DNA of 64,000 nucleotides from Neoechinorhynchus agilis. Taxonomy: Eukaryota; Acanthocephala. The notes under the pieces are model-generated. The model saw only the letters and a list, made by a program, of their open reading frames with translations. It was not told the DNA's origin and made no database searches. The position numbers and the translations under genes are program-made. Shown piece after piece: positions 42,780-53,387 of this stretch (its first letter is position 1; the number at the start of each line of letters is the position of its first letter). The DNA lies in the NCBI GenBank assembly GCA_051530055.1, contig CM121342.1:5642001-5706000 (forward strand). Direction: 5' to 3'.

Positions 42780-43965
42780 ACACAGCGCTCACCCTGAGTC
42801 GATAAACTGGCTGAGTTTGACATTTCGTAGTTGTGTCGAGGTGGTCAAGTGGACTAATGCCCGTGATCCCGATTAGGGGTCAAGTGGTTCGAATCTGTTA
42901 CCACCACTGACGCACAGCCAAAGGGGACGAAATACCGCTGAAGGGAGGAAACTCACTGATGATTCCCGCCTCCTGGAGGTATCTGAGGATCCGGAGGAAT
43001 GCACAAACTCTTAACCGACATTAGAGACTATGCGGTTATATCACTTCTCTGATTTATAATTGGTTTGGCTTTATGCCTAAATAAATAAGCCGGACAAGAA
43101 AGGGATGCTAAAATTAATGATGATAACAGCGCAAACTTAAAAGAACGCGCTCCTGGTGAAATGGTGAGTTTGGTTAACATACCGGCTTGCCAGTAAAACT
43201 TAAAATAGAACACAGCGCTCACCCTGAGTCGAAAACTGGCTGAGTTTGACATTTCGTAGTTGTGTCGAGGTGGTCAAGTGGACTAATGCCCGTGATCCCG
43301 ATTAGGGGTCAAGTGGTTCGAATCCGTTACCACCAATGACGCACAGCCAAAGGGGACGAAATACCGCTGAAGGGAGGAAACTCACTGATGAGTCCCGCCT
43401 CCTGGAGGTATCTGAGGATCCGGAGGAATGACAAACTCTTAACCGTCATTAGAGACTATGGGTTATATCACTTCTCTGATGTAATTGGTTTGGCTTTATG
43501 CCTAAAAAATAAGCCGGACAAGAAAGGGATAGACTAAAATTGAATGATGATAACAATACCGGCTTGCCAGTAAAACTTAAAATAGAAACAGCGCTCACCC
43601 TGAGTCGAAAACTGGCTGAGTTTGACTTCGTAGTTGTGTCGAGGTGGTCAAGTGGACTAATGCCCGTGATCCCGATTAGGGGTCAAGTGGTTCGAATCCG
43701 TTACCACCAATGACGCACAGCCAAAGGGGACGAAATACCGCTGAAGGGAGGAAACTCACTGATGATTCCCGCCTCCTGGAGGTATCTGAGGATCCGGAGG
43801 AATGTACAAACTCTTAACCGACATTAGAGACTATGCGGTTATATCACTTCTCTGATTTATATTGGTTTTATGCCTAAATAAATAAGCCGGACAAGAAAGG
43901 GATAGACTAAAATTGAATGATGATAAAACAATACCGGCTTGCCAGTAAAACTTAAAATAGTTCAG
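42780..43965 (+). repeat. Three tRNA-derived SINEs in tandem
   Basis: The head gtcgaggtggtcaagtggac occurs at about 42834, 43262 and 43638. Each copy has an A box (tggtcaagtgg) and a perfect B box (ggttcgaatcc). A body follows (aaaggggacgaaataccgct, cctcctggaggtatctgagg), then a 3' part ending ccggcttgccagtaaaactt. The upstream ccctgagtcg.aaactggctg is repeated before each. The copies are close to identical, so recent. The head is not a functional tRNA: its acceptor ends do not pair. Confidence 0.85.
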
Positions 43966-44115
43966 CAGGGTATTAAGTGTGTGATTTTTAGGCGCTTCCA
44001 TGACCAATAAACCGGCGGTGTGTTTAAGGAACACAAACACCCTGAAAAGTTACCAGCTTGTCAGACTTTAAAAATTAAACTTATGCTTAACAAGAAGTTG
44101 AACATAATGTCTAAA

Positions 44116-44364
44116 TCAACTTAAGGAGCGCTGCCATTGGAAACAATCGGAATTAACCAAAATTCGTTTAATTAATAGATCAATCACATTTTGGTTATTA
44201 TCGGCCACTTTTTTAATTCTGTCTTTGTGTACAAGGAGATACAAAAGGCCTAAACGAGAGTAGTGAAATCCGAAGTAAGCGATAGAAACCCAACAGCGAA
44301 CTCTATCATAGTTTAATGTTTCTGGATTTGCAATATTTGTACACTGCTTAAGTTTAACGATCAA
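44116..44364 (-). CDS. Hypothetical ORF, 82 codons
   Basis: The minus-strand ORF reads LKQCTNIANPETLNYDRVRCWVSIAYFGFHYSRLGLLYLLVHKDRIKKV..NQNVIDLLIKRILV. The balanced amino-acid composition argues for real or recently lost coding, but no family is recognised. It starts at the edge of the 44.4 kb tandem array, so the 5' part may be missing. Confidence 0.3.
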   Translation of the reverse strand: MIVKLKQCTNIANPETLNYDRVRCWVSIAYFGFHYSRLGLLYLLVHKDRIKKVADNNQNVIDLLIKRILVNSDCFQWQRSLS

Positions 44365-44367
44365 CTT

Positions 44368-45490
44368 TTAATCTTTTTTAGGTTCTATTTCACTAATCTG
44401 AACCCAAACAAAATTGTCTCACATCGACATTGAATGTTTGAATTGAACAAGTTCAAAATTTGGGACTTTTGAGGTGGTTGAATTCTATTCAGACTTTGGC
44501 ATAAACAACTTTACGATGGGAGATTTCAGAGTATCTTTGCTAAACTGTTCATCAAGTTATACAAAAGATCAACTTTTAATCTTTTTTTAGGTTCGATTTC
44601 ACTAATCTGAACCCAAACGAAATTGTCTCACATCGACATTGAATGTTTGAATTGAACAAGTTCAAAATTTGGGACTTTTGAGGTGGTTGAATTCTATTCA
44701 GACTTTGGCATAAACAATTTTACGGTGGGAGATTTCAGAGTATCTTTGATAAACTGTTCATCAAGTTATACAAAAGATCAACTTTTAATCTTTTCTTAGG
44801 TTCGATTTCACTAATCTGAACCCAAACGAAATTGTCTCACATCGACATTGAATGTTTGAATTGAACAAGTTCAAAATTTGGGACTTTTGAGGTGGTTGAA
44901 TTCTATTCAGACTTGGCATAAACAACTTTACGTGGGAGATTTCAGAGTATCTTTGCTAAACTGTTCATCAAGTTATACAAAAGATCAACTTTTAATCTTT
45001 TTTTAGGTTCGATTTCACTAATCTGAACCCAAACAAATTGTCTCACATCGACATTGAATGTTTAATTGAACAAGTTCAAAATTTGGGACTTTTGAGGTGG
45101 TTGAATTCTATTCAGACTTTGGCATAAACAACTTTACGTGGGAATTTCAGAGTATCTTTGTAAACTGTTCATCAAGTTATACAAAAGATCAACTTTTAAT
45201 CTTTTTTAGTTCGATTTCACTAATCTGAACCCAAACGAAATTGTCTCACATCGACATTGAATGTTTGAATTGAACAAGTTCAAAATTTGGGACTTTTGAG
45301 GTGGTTGAATTCTATTCAGACTTTGGCATAAACAACTTTACGATGGGAGATTTCAGAGTATCTTTGCTAAACTGTTCATCAAGTTATACAAAAGATCAAC
45401 TTTTAATCTTTTTTTAGGTTCGATTTCACTAATCTGAACCCAAACGAAATTGTCTCACATCGACATTGAATGTTTGAATTGAACAAGTTA
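44368..45490. repeat. Tandem array, ~205-211-bp unit, 5 copies plus
   Basis: Unit: gatcaacttttaatcttttt, ggttcgatttcactaatctg, aacccaaacgaaattgtctc, acatcgacattgaatgtttg, aattgaacaagttcaaaatt, tgggacttttgaggtggttg. It contains the palindrome ttgaacaagttcaa. Markers at about 44381, 44590, 44801, 45006, 45208 and 45418. It ends about 160 bp before the V-ATPase gene. Confidence 0.95.
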
Positions 45491-45652
45491 CTGCTGGACG
45501 GACTATGAACTATGAAGCCCGGCCAAAAAAGGTTTGATAAATTTCGACCCCAATCAACATCAACCGAATCAAAGTGTTCAACTTTGAAAATCTTAGACCG
45601 AACACATACGAAAGAGTCTAAATCAAATGAGTTTTAAGACACTCAACCGTTC

Positions 45653-47042
45653 ATGTTGAACAGAATGGTTGCTTCGGTCTATTCGTTGGCTCGTAACGGT
45701 GTCCTTTCATTGGTCGCCTTGATTGCTTCATTCGTTTTTATCTATGCTGGTTAGCGTGTTATTTTCTATCCTTGTTTATGGTTCAATCTTTTTTTATAGG
45801 TCTCTACTACATGCTGACTGGTTACGGTCATCGATTCAATGTCGCTTGGTTTAAACGTTTCTATTTTAGTTTCTAAGTTTTCATTTGGTTTTTAGGTTCC
45901 TTACATCGATTCATCCAAATCAATGGATCGCTACTGGAGCTGCTTTATCCATCGCTCTATCAGTCACTGGTGCTGCCAGGTTAGTCTTTTTTTTGGTTTT
46001 TGAACCACATTTTTGTTTATTTGAGAATTCGGGGGAATCTAATTTTGGTCTTCACTGAGCTGTCACCACCCCGAGGAACTCAAGTTCCGAAATATTTAAT
46101 AATTAACGTTTAATTCTCGGGGTAGTGACAGCTCACCGAAAACTTCATTTTCGTGTTTTATTAATTCTCTCATTAATTATGAAATCATTGAAAAGCGGAA
46201 TTTACTCGACTGGAGTGAGCATAATCGGTGGTGGAATCCATGCTCCGAGGATAAAGACTAAGAATTTAATAAGTATTATTTTTTGTGAAGCAGTTGCCAT
46301 CTTTGGTATAATCGTCGGAATAATTATTTCATCCGTTGCATTACCCGGCGAAATAACAAAAGAAAATGAAAAGGAAATCTACGCCATTGGATACAGAGCA
46401 CTCCTTTATTTTTATAAAAAAACTACTATTTGACCTCTAATTGTCTTGGATGCTTTTGTACTTTGGACTGTGGACAATTCACGAGTTTATACTTTCAAGT
46501 CTTACTTTATTAGGAGTAGCATTCTATTTTCATTTGAATAAAGTCACTATTTTGTGTGATTTTGTAACTTAGAAGGTCTAAAAATGGCATTGACAGAGGA
46601 AATGCTCGAGATCGAAGACTTCATTCAATCGATGGTGCATAATTTTGGTGAAAATCCGGCGATTATAACCTATATTTGATTTATTGGGACTCATCAGTCT
46701 GCGAAATATTTCCAAAAACCGGCGGATTTTCACCAAAATTATAAACTTTGACTTGAAGGATTTTCTCTGTCGATAAGATTTGCTTCCTTACCAAAATAAA
46801 GGAGTACTCCATATAAGCAGTTTGGCGCCGGATTAGCCACTGGAATGGTGAATCTAGTAACAGGCATTGCAATCGGTCTCGTGGGATCAGCAGCCGCACT
46901 TTCAGATGCTCAAGATCCGTCCCTTTTCGTCCGATTGGTTATAATTGAAATATTTGCTTCTGCTATTGCAATATTTGGACTAATTGTCGGGATCTTATTG
47001 GTTAGAAAATCAGCTTATGTCTTTTTGTTTCAGAAATCCTAA
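45653..47042 (+). CDS. ATP6V0B: V-type ATPase proteolipid subunit c'' (VMA16/ATP6V0B)
   Basis: Exons 45653-45749, 45800-45848, 45896-45979, 46196 to about 46397, about 46803/46809 to 47000, and 47034-47042; about 210 residues (human 205). Signatures: [40 protein letters not shown] followed by [17 protein letters not shown] (with the proton-binding Glu), then [38 protein letters not shown] and [19 protein letters not shown]. It is part of the membrane rotor (Vo) that pumps protons into organelles. Introns 1-3 and the 33-nt intron 5 are GT-AG. Intron 4 has no GT donor and has 17-nt inverted ends; its exact junction, and so 2-7 residues around AIGYR...YKQFGAG, is uncertain. Exon 1 has no signal peptide; the first TM is [19 protein letters not shown]. 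Confidence 0.93.
46056..46135. mobile_element. MITE inside V-ATPase intron 3
   Basis: Arms tgagctgtcaccaccccgag (46056-46075) and ctcggggtagtgacagctca (46116-46135) pair at 19 of 20 positions. The interior is 40 bp. Confidence 0.75.
46396..46809 (+). other. Non-canonical intron 4 of ATP6V0B with 17-nt inverted ends
   Basis: Arms gagcactcctttatttt (46396-46412) and aaaataaaggagtactc (46793-46809) pair at 16 of 17. The upstream exon from GAAATCTAC to its in-frame stop at 46431 contains no GT dinucleotide, so no canonical donor is possible. The downstream exon re-enters frame at AGT ACT CCA TAT AAG CAG TTT GGC. A second MITE sits inside (46639-46743). Confidence 0.75.
46639..46743. mobile_element. 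MITE, family 'ataattttggtgaaaatccg', inside ATP6V0B intron 4
   Basis: Arms ataattttggtgaaaatccg and gcggattttcaccaaaattat are reverse complements. A half copy of the same element lies near 58340-58430 (ttataattttggtgaaaatc, cggcgattataatcg). Confidence 0.75.
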
Positions 47043-47407
47043 CAAATTTAGAGTCAAACAAAATAAGTGGACGAGATGGTTGTGGTCGCCAGTTAAAAAA
47101 TCGAATCTTTGATCTCATGTTGGTTTTGTGAACGTTTAATAACGGTTTAAAAATATCAATTGAATTTCGGTTTAACAGCTTAAGAGACAGACCTTAACAA
47201 TGAACATCTGAATGAAGGTGCAATGATTGCTCTCACGAATTCTTTTGCTATATAATTCATCTTATTTTTTTAAGTTAAACTCAGGGTCCATAAACAATCT
47301 TTTTATTTATTATACCCACGTTTCTAGATTTTATGAATTTTTAAACTAAAATTGTTTTTATTTTAAGAATTATTTGTGTCCAATAAAATTTCAATTCGAG
47401 CATATGA

Positions 47408-47695
47408 TCATTTCATTCTCGTAGCGACTACATTAAAGTATTTATTTTGGATCTTATCCTGCCCATAAGCGACCTTTGGATATTTAGGACTAAAATTTAA
47501 GCATGAAGTAAAAATTATTTTGTTGATTTCTTTAGTTTTTAAAGAAATGAGATAATTAAAGAAACGAGCTTCAGAAGGCGTTGTATGTGAATTTCTTAAC
47601 TGTTTATCGAAAAAGAATTTAAAATCTGCTTTCAAACCAACCTCAATTATCATTTTTATCCTTTTCATATCGTCTTCAAATTCACAAATATTCAT
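47408..47695 (-). CDS. Hypothetical ORF, 95 codons
   Basis: The minus-strand ORF reads MNICEFEDDMKRIKMIIEVGLKADFKFFFDKQLRNSHTTPSEARFFNYLISLKTKEINKIIF and on. The composition looks protein-like and the frame is long for such AT-rich DNA, but no family is recognised. It lies tail-to-tail with the V-ATPase gene. Confidence 0.35.
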   Translation of the reverse strand: MNICEFEDDMKRIKMIIEVGLKADFKFFFDKQLRNSHTTPSEARFFNYLISLKTKEINKIIFTSCLNFSPKYPKVAYGQDKIQNKYFNVVATRMK

Positions 47696-48164
47696 TCTTT
47701 TTTAACAGTCAATTATTTTAGATAAGATTTGATTTATTCGCAAAAATATGAAACGATTGCGTAGAATCTTTTGTTTAAATTGAACATTACACACAAAAGA
47801 AGAACAAAGCAACAATCTAGCGTTCATCTTAGCTAAAAACGTTCACTTTTCCCAAATTACAAATAAAATAATAAATTCGATTTACATCGTTCACAAGCAT
47901 TCTTGTGATCGATATTGAAAGCTGAACAATACATGGCGATCTATATTTTTCCCTTTAAATTCACCGCAGCACCTCTGTTTAAAGAATTGTATTTTATACA
48001 ATTAGCGAAATCGTTCGTATCCTTTTTCGGTATCCCTTCTTAAATCCCACTCACTTTTTTGTTTCGTTGAAATGCACTATCGTCAAATTTGTTTCCAATA
48101 TTATCTATTAAATTCAATCTTAAGTTCACAATATCTCGATTTCAGCGTATCCAAATAACCAAAT

Positions 48165-48840
48165 CTGTCGTCTTGAAACGTTTCACGGAGAAGAGCTTCT
48201 AAAATTTCAAAAGCTGATTTTCCTTCGTTCAATGAATGCCTTCTCACATGAACAAAAAATTCTCACAATCCAATTCATTTCATCTTCCTCTACTTCTGCT
48301 CCTTTTTCCATGCTGCCAAATCTTCTCGGATATCAGAACTTGAAATGAACCTGAGGAAAGATTCAAACCTCATAAACTCTCCTTCGTACGATAACCACCA
48401 ACTTTCACATTCATTTAACCTCTCATTTCGTTCAAGTGTTCACGAAGACTCAGATTTAGATGGTTCCTCTACTTTTAACAATAAAACGTATTATAATCCC
48501 AATTCTTTTCATCTTCCTCTACTTCCGCTCCTTTTTCCATACTTTCAAATCTTCTCCGATATCAGAACTTGAAATGAACCTGAGGAAAGATTCAAACCTC
48601 ATAAACTCTCCTTCGTACGATAACCACCAACTTTCACATTCATTTAACCTCTCATTTCGTTCAAGTGTTCACGAAGACTTAGATTTAGATGGTTCCTCTA
48701 CTTTGAACAATAAAACGTATTATAATCCCAATTCTTTTCATCTTCCTCTACTTCCGCTCCTTTTTCCATACTGCCAAATCTTCTCGGATATCAGAACTTG
48801 AAATGAACCTGAGGAAAGATTCAAACCTCATAAACTGTCC
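48165..48840. repeat. Tandem repeat, ~238-bp unit, about 2.4 copies
   Basis: Unit: cttgaaatgaacctgaggaa, agattcaaacctcataaact, cattcatttaacctctcatt, tcgttcaagtgttcacgaag, cttttcatcttcctctactt. A related copy in inverse orientation lies at 4.44-4.86 kb. ORFs such as LRKDSNLINSPSYDNHQLSHS restate the unit and are not called genes. Confidence 0.9.
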
Positions 48841-48989
48841 CACTCGACTGGATATTCCCACTTAACCGGAACCGTCATCCACTCCAAAATTAATAACCAC
48901 ATCTTATTAGTACTCGAGTGTTTATGAGAACTCAAAGGTGTATGGGTTCTATTGTTTAAAAATATTTCTATTGTCAATGGAAACCCGGT

Positions 48990-49145
48990 TGGCGCATTTA
49001 GAAATGTTTTCCTATGTCGGAAAAAAATAACATTGATAAAAGCACAATATTGTGCCGAAATATTGGATTCAACGAATAAATTAGTTCAATTTTTCCGTCA
49101 TATAAAAACATAAAAATTCAATCTTTAAACACCTTTAGAAATGAT
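48990..49145. repeat. Solo copy related to the 41.0 kb repeat, with hammerhead-like hairpin
   Basis: cggaaaaaaataacattgat, aaaagcacaatattgtgccg, aaatattggattcaacgaat, aaattagttcaatttttccg, then ttcaatctttaaacaccttt. It shares its tail with the 41.0 kb repeat. The core ttgataa, hairpin gcacaatattgtgc, gaaa resembles a degenerate hammerhead. Confidence 0.5.
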
Positions 49146-50370
49146 TGTTCCACGTAGTTTAGAAACGAATATTTTTCCCAATGATTCTTTATTAAATTAC
49201 AGTTCCATTTTTTGTTTTGAGATTCTTAGCGATCATTTTTTCAAATAGCAAGAACTGTTGACATTCATTCAGAAAAATATTCTCATTATCAATTACATAA
49301 CGTTTAGTTTACATTTCCGATTTTTTATCGTTGTTTTAACGCTTTACCTGAATCGGAAACTAGAAATCGGCTTAGATCCCATCTCGTTTTATTTTAACAT
49401 TTAATTACGAGTATTCGACAAGGAAATGAAATTCTATTGGATGAAGTGTATACTTTTTGTTCGCTAATTTTTGTTCGGTTTGTTCTCTAACGACAAATCG
49501 GCCGTTTTAAAGCGGGACAATTTTCATTGCTACCCTTTCGAAGGTAATTAAATTAATTATATTACCTATAATTAAGTTAATTATAAATCTCAAGAGGCCA
49601 TGTGAAAAGTAGCTGTCATCTTCTGTTATTAAAGCGATACTGCAGTTTTCCGAATCACACCGTGTCCGTGATTTCGGAAAACATTTCAAAATTGAATTCG
49701 AGTGTAGATCGTAAACCTTTTTTTAAAAAAACCATTAATTGCGTCGTCGTCTTCAACGATATACATTTGGCCCTTATTTTTAGGCTGAAATTCAATAAAC
49801 TATAAATCAAATTTCATTCGCAGATCATATTCATTTTTCTCATAGATTTAAACAATGACCGTGAATTAAACGTTCCAATGAAAAAGTAGGCGTGGTGCAC
49901 TATTTCCACTGATTGAATATTATTTTGATATTCAAAGTAGGCGTGGTCTACCAATAAAAACAATACGCCGTTTAACGTCCGTCTGCTTATCGAGACACTT
50001 TTTCACAACTACTCAACATCCACAAAATGACCTTAAATTCTATCTATTTCGTGTTAACAACCATCGTCCAATTTTTAATGTACGAATTATTCGTAAATAA
50101 AACACAAAGGACTTGTTATTCTGGATCAATATCAGAAAAACTCAATTTAATTGCGACGGAATTTGAATCGACAATTTTTTCTTGCTCGATTTCAAGTTCT
50201 GGCTGCTTCATATGTCCAAAACAACGACTGAAAATGTTTTTGTCTTCATGAACAATGTTAAAATTAGTGAAATTATGGAATAAAGTAATCGCGACAACAA
50301 CAACAATAAATAGACACCGAAGTGTTTCTGATTCTATCTTTTAAAAGCGTGAGTTATCAATAATAAACTG
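49146..50370. other. AT-rich region with one small possible secreted ORF
   Basis: A 74-codon plus-strand ORF (50027-50251) starts MTLNSIYFVLTTIVQFLMYELFV, signal-peptide-like, and contains several Cys residues (TCYSGS, FSCSISSSGCFICPK). It could be a small secreted protein or the first exon of one. No family recognised. The remainder shows nothing. Confidence 0.3.
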
Positions 50371-52350
50371 TACTAAGAAATCAACCTTTTCTTATATTTG
50401 TGGCAATCGGGCATAAAATTGCGATTTCTTTTATTTAACCTTCAATATCCGCATTTTTTGGACACAAATTCTTTTTACAAGAAAACGTTTTGTTTTCTGA
50501 GCACAAATAAAAAAGCGAAATACTTTCCTCAGTTTCTAGACTAAGAAATCAACCATTTTTATATTTGTGGGAATCGGGAATAAAATTGCGATTTCTTTTT
50601 TTTAACCTTCAATATCCGCATTTTTTGGACACGAATTCTTTTTACAGAAAAACATTTTGTTTTCTTAACACAAATAAAAAAGCGAAATACTTTCCTCAGC
50701 TTCTACATTAAGAAATCAACCTTTTTTATATTTGTGGGAATCGGGAATAAAATTGCGTTTTCTTTTTTTTAACCTTCAATATCCGCATTTTTTGGACACA
50801 AATTCTTTTTACAGAAAAACATTTTATTTTCTGAGACATAGAAAAAAAAGCGAAATAATTTCCTCAGTTTCTAGACTAAGAAATCAACCATTTTTATATT
50901 TGTGGCAATCGGGCATAAAATAGCGTTTTCTTTTATTTAATCTTCAATATCCGCATTTTTTGGACACGAATTCTTTTTACAGAAAAACATTTTATTTTCT
51001 GAGCACAAATAAAAAATGCCAAATACTTTCCTTAGTTTCTATACTAAGAAATCAACTTTTTTTATATTTGTGGCAATCGGGCATAAAATAGCGATTTCTT
51101 TTTTTTAACCTTCAATATCCGCATTTTTTGGACACAAATTCTTTTTACAAAAAACATTTGATTTTCTGAGCACATAGAAAAAAAGCGAAATACTTTCCTC
51201 AGTTTCTAGACTAAGAAATCAACCATTTTTATATTTGTGGCAATCGGGCATAAAATAGCGTTTTCTTTTTTTTAACCTTCAATATCCGCATTTTTTGGAC
51301 ACAAATTCTTTTTACAAAAAACATTTGATTTTCTGAGCACATAGAAAAAAAGCGAAATACTTTCCTCAGTTTCTAGACTAAGAAATCAACCATTTTTATA
51401 TTTGTGGGAATCGGGCATAAAATAGCGATTTCTTTTTTTTAACCTTCAATATCCGCATTTTTTGGACACAAATTCTTTTTACAGAAAAACATTTTATTTT
51501 CTGAGCACATAGAAAAAAAGCGAAATACTTTCCTCAGTTTCTAGACTAAGAAATCAACCATTTTTATATTTGTGGGAATCGGGCATAAAATAGCGATTTC
51601 TTTTATTTAACCTTCAATATCCGCATTTTGGACACAAATTCTTTTTACAAGAAAACATTTGATTTTCTGAGCACATAGAAAAAAAGCGAAATACTTTCCT
51701 CAGTTTCTAGACTAAGAAATCAACTTTTTTATATTTGTGGGAATCGGGCATAAAATAGCGATTTCTTTTATTTAACCTTCAATATCCGCATTTTTGGACC
51801 CAAATTCTTTTTACAGAAAAACATTTTATTTTCTGAGCACAAATAAAAAAGCGAAATACTTTCCTCAGTTTCTAGACTAAGAAATCAACTTTTTTATATT
51901 TGTGGGAATCGGGCATAAAATAGCGATTTCTTTTTTTTAACCTTCAATATCCGCATTTTGGACACAAATTCTTTTTACAAAAAACATTTGATTTTCTGAG
52001 CACATAGAAAAAAAGCGAAGTACTTTCCTCAGTTTCTAGATTAAGAAATCAACCTTTTCTTATATTTGTGGGAATCGGGCATAAAATAGCGATTTCTTTT
52101 TTTTAACCTTCAATATCCGCATTTTTGGACCCAAATTCTTTTTACGAGAAAACATTTGATTTTCTGAGCACATAGAAAAAAAAGCGAAATACTTTTCTCA
52201 GTTTCTATACTAAGAAATCAACTTTTTTATATTTGTGGGAATCGGGCATAAAAATAGCGATTTCTTTTATTTAACCTTCAATATCCGCATTTTTGGACCC
52301 AAATTCTTTTTACGGAAAAAACATTTGATTTTCTGAGCACATAGAAAAAA
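50370..52350. repeat. Tandem array, ~166-bp unit, about 12 copies
   Basis: Unit: ctaagaaatcaacc, tttttatatttgtgggaatc, gggcataaaatagcgatttc, aaccttcaatatccgcattt, tttggacacaaattcttttt, cagaaaaacatttt, attttctgagcacaaataaa, gcgaaatactttcctcagtt. The marker aatatccgcattt recurs about every 166 bp. It ends about 100 bp from the 3' end of UBE2H. Confidence 0.95.
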
Positions 52351-52452
52351 ATTCGGTTCCTCAATGTTTGTTTATGAGTATTCAAAAAGCCTCGTATTTC
52401 TAAACACTAAAATCACATTTATTTTAAGTTAATAGTATCTAAAACGAGAATT

Positions 52453-53199
52453 TCAATTAGGTGAATTTCTCTTTTCAGAATACATCGCCATCGTTGCGTA
52501 TTTTTCAATCCATTCACGGACCGTTTTATCGTACTTGGCACGGTCCTTGACGTATTCAAGGGATCATCTTAAGTTTAAGCCGTATTACAACGATGATCCA
52601 TTGTTTACAATTTGCAAGCTTCTCCATTGTAGCCATGATCAGAGTTTGGGTAAGTCAAAAGCTGTGGCAGATGAAGATCAAATATTACTTTAAGATCTGC
52701 AAGTATTATTTTTTAATGATTTAAATTTTTTTAAATGATCACCAACCATATACGGGACTCCAATCTGCGTGAAATACATTCATACAAATTATACCGGACT
52801 TGGGGCATATATTAGGATGGTATATTGGATTTCTGAAAGCTATTAGATTTTTAGAATTAATAATTTTATTCAAGAGATTGATCTTACTTAGGCGCGGAGG
52901 ACTCAGAGGATAATCCGCTGTCAAACTAACATGAATGAGCCACCTCCCACCTTCATAAATCGCTATGGATTAAAGTAGATTTTCGATATCGTTCTAGTAA
53001 ATGTACTTACTATCCTTCGGTCCATCCAGTTTGGCAGTAAATTCACGAGTTTTTCCACCAAGTAAATTCACATCATACTTTGAATCTAATCTAAAAAGCG
53101 AAAACTTGTTTTTTTTCAAACGATTCCAATTGCCACTTACATTTTTCCAATATCGATCATCAAACGACGCTGATGTAACGCGGTGTTATCCGAACTCAT
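52453..53199 (-). CDS. UBE2H: Ubiquitin-conjugating enzyme E2 H
   Basis: Six exons: 53199-53141, 53090-53011, 52962-52888, 52839-52747, 52696-52608 and 52554-52453. They total exactly 166 codons (165 residues; human UBE2H 183, which has a longer acidic tail). Alignable features: RRLMIDIGKILDSKYDVNLLGG, the UBE2H-type KLDGPKDTIYEGGRWLIHV, ADYPLSPP, NPIYHPNI, the active-site Cys90 in SGIICMNVFHADWSPVYDL, LPQLLTYPN and the C-terminal helix YVKDRAKYDKTVREWIEKYA. It accepts ubiquitin from E1 and works with the CTLH/GID E3 in other animals. The first four introns are GT-AG (GTAAGT, GTAAGT, GTAAGA, GTTGGT). The fifth (52607-52555) is not; it has 12-nt inverted ends. The human tail beyond the last helix is absent. 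An acceptor-like CATTTTAG lies just before ACATG. Confidence 0.92.
52555..52607 (-). other. 53-nt non-canonical intron with inverted ends in UBE2H
   Basis: On the minus strand it runs from TAAACAATGGATCATC to GATGATCCCTTGAA and is flanked by TA direct repeats (TTG-TA...TA-CGTC). Arms caatggatcatc and gatgatcccttg pair at 11 of 12. Excision with one TA retained gives NGEACKLYVKDRAKY, exactly the length of human NGDAAAMYLHRPEEY. The only local GT-AG pair (GTAAAC...CTTAAG) leaves an in-frame stop. Confidence 0.78.
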
Positions 53200-53387
53200 G
53201 TCTAAAATGATTTAAGAATTTCTAAGATTTTCAAAAGAATGAAGCTAAAAGCTCGCCATAACAGCACATAAAAACAAAAACTAACAAAAACGTTGGTCGG
53301 TGTGACATAATCGAGTATTTTAATTGAACGTGGTGAACAAAAGTTTTGGTTTATTGAAAGTTGATCGTGTAAAGAATTTACGGCACT

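Noticed and set aside
43262-43330. Functional tRNA genes within the SINE heads
   Set aside because: A and B boxes are present but the acceptor and anticodon arms do not pair.
45849-45895. Non-canonical reading of ATP6V0B intron 2
   Set aside because: A GT-AG reading (GTTTAA...TTTTTAG) keeps the frame and gives [11 protein letters not shown], the exact family length.
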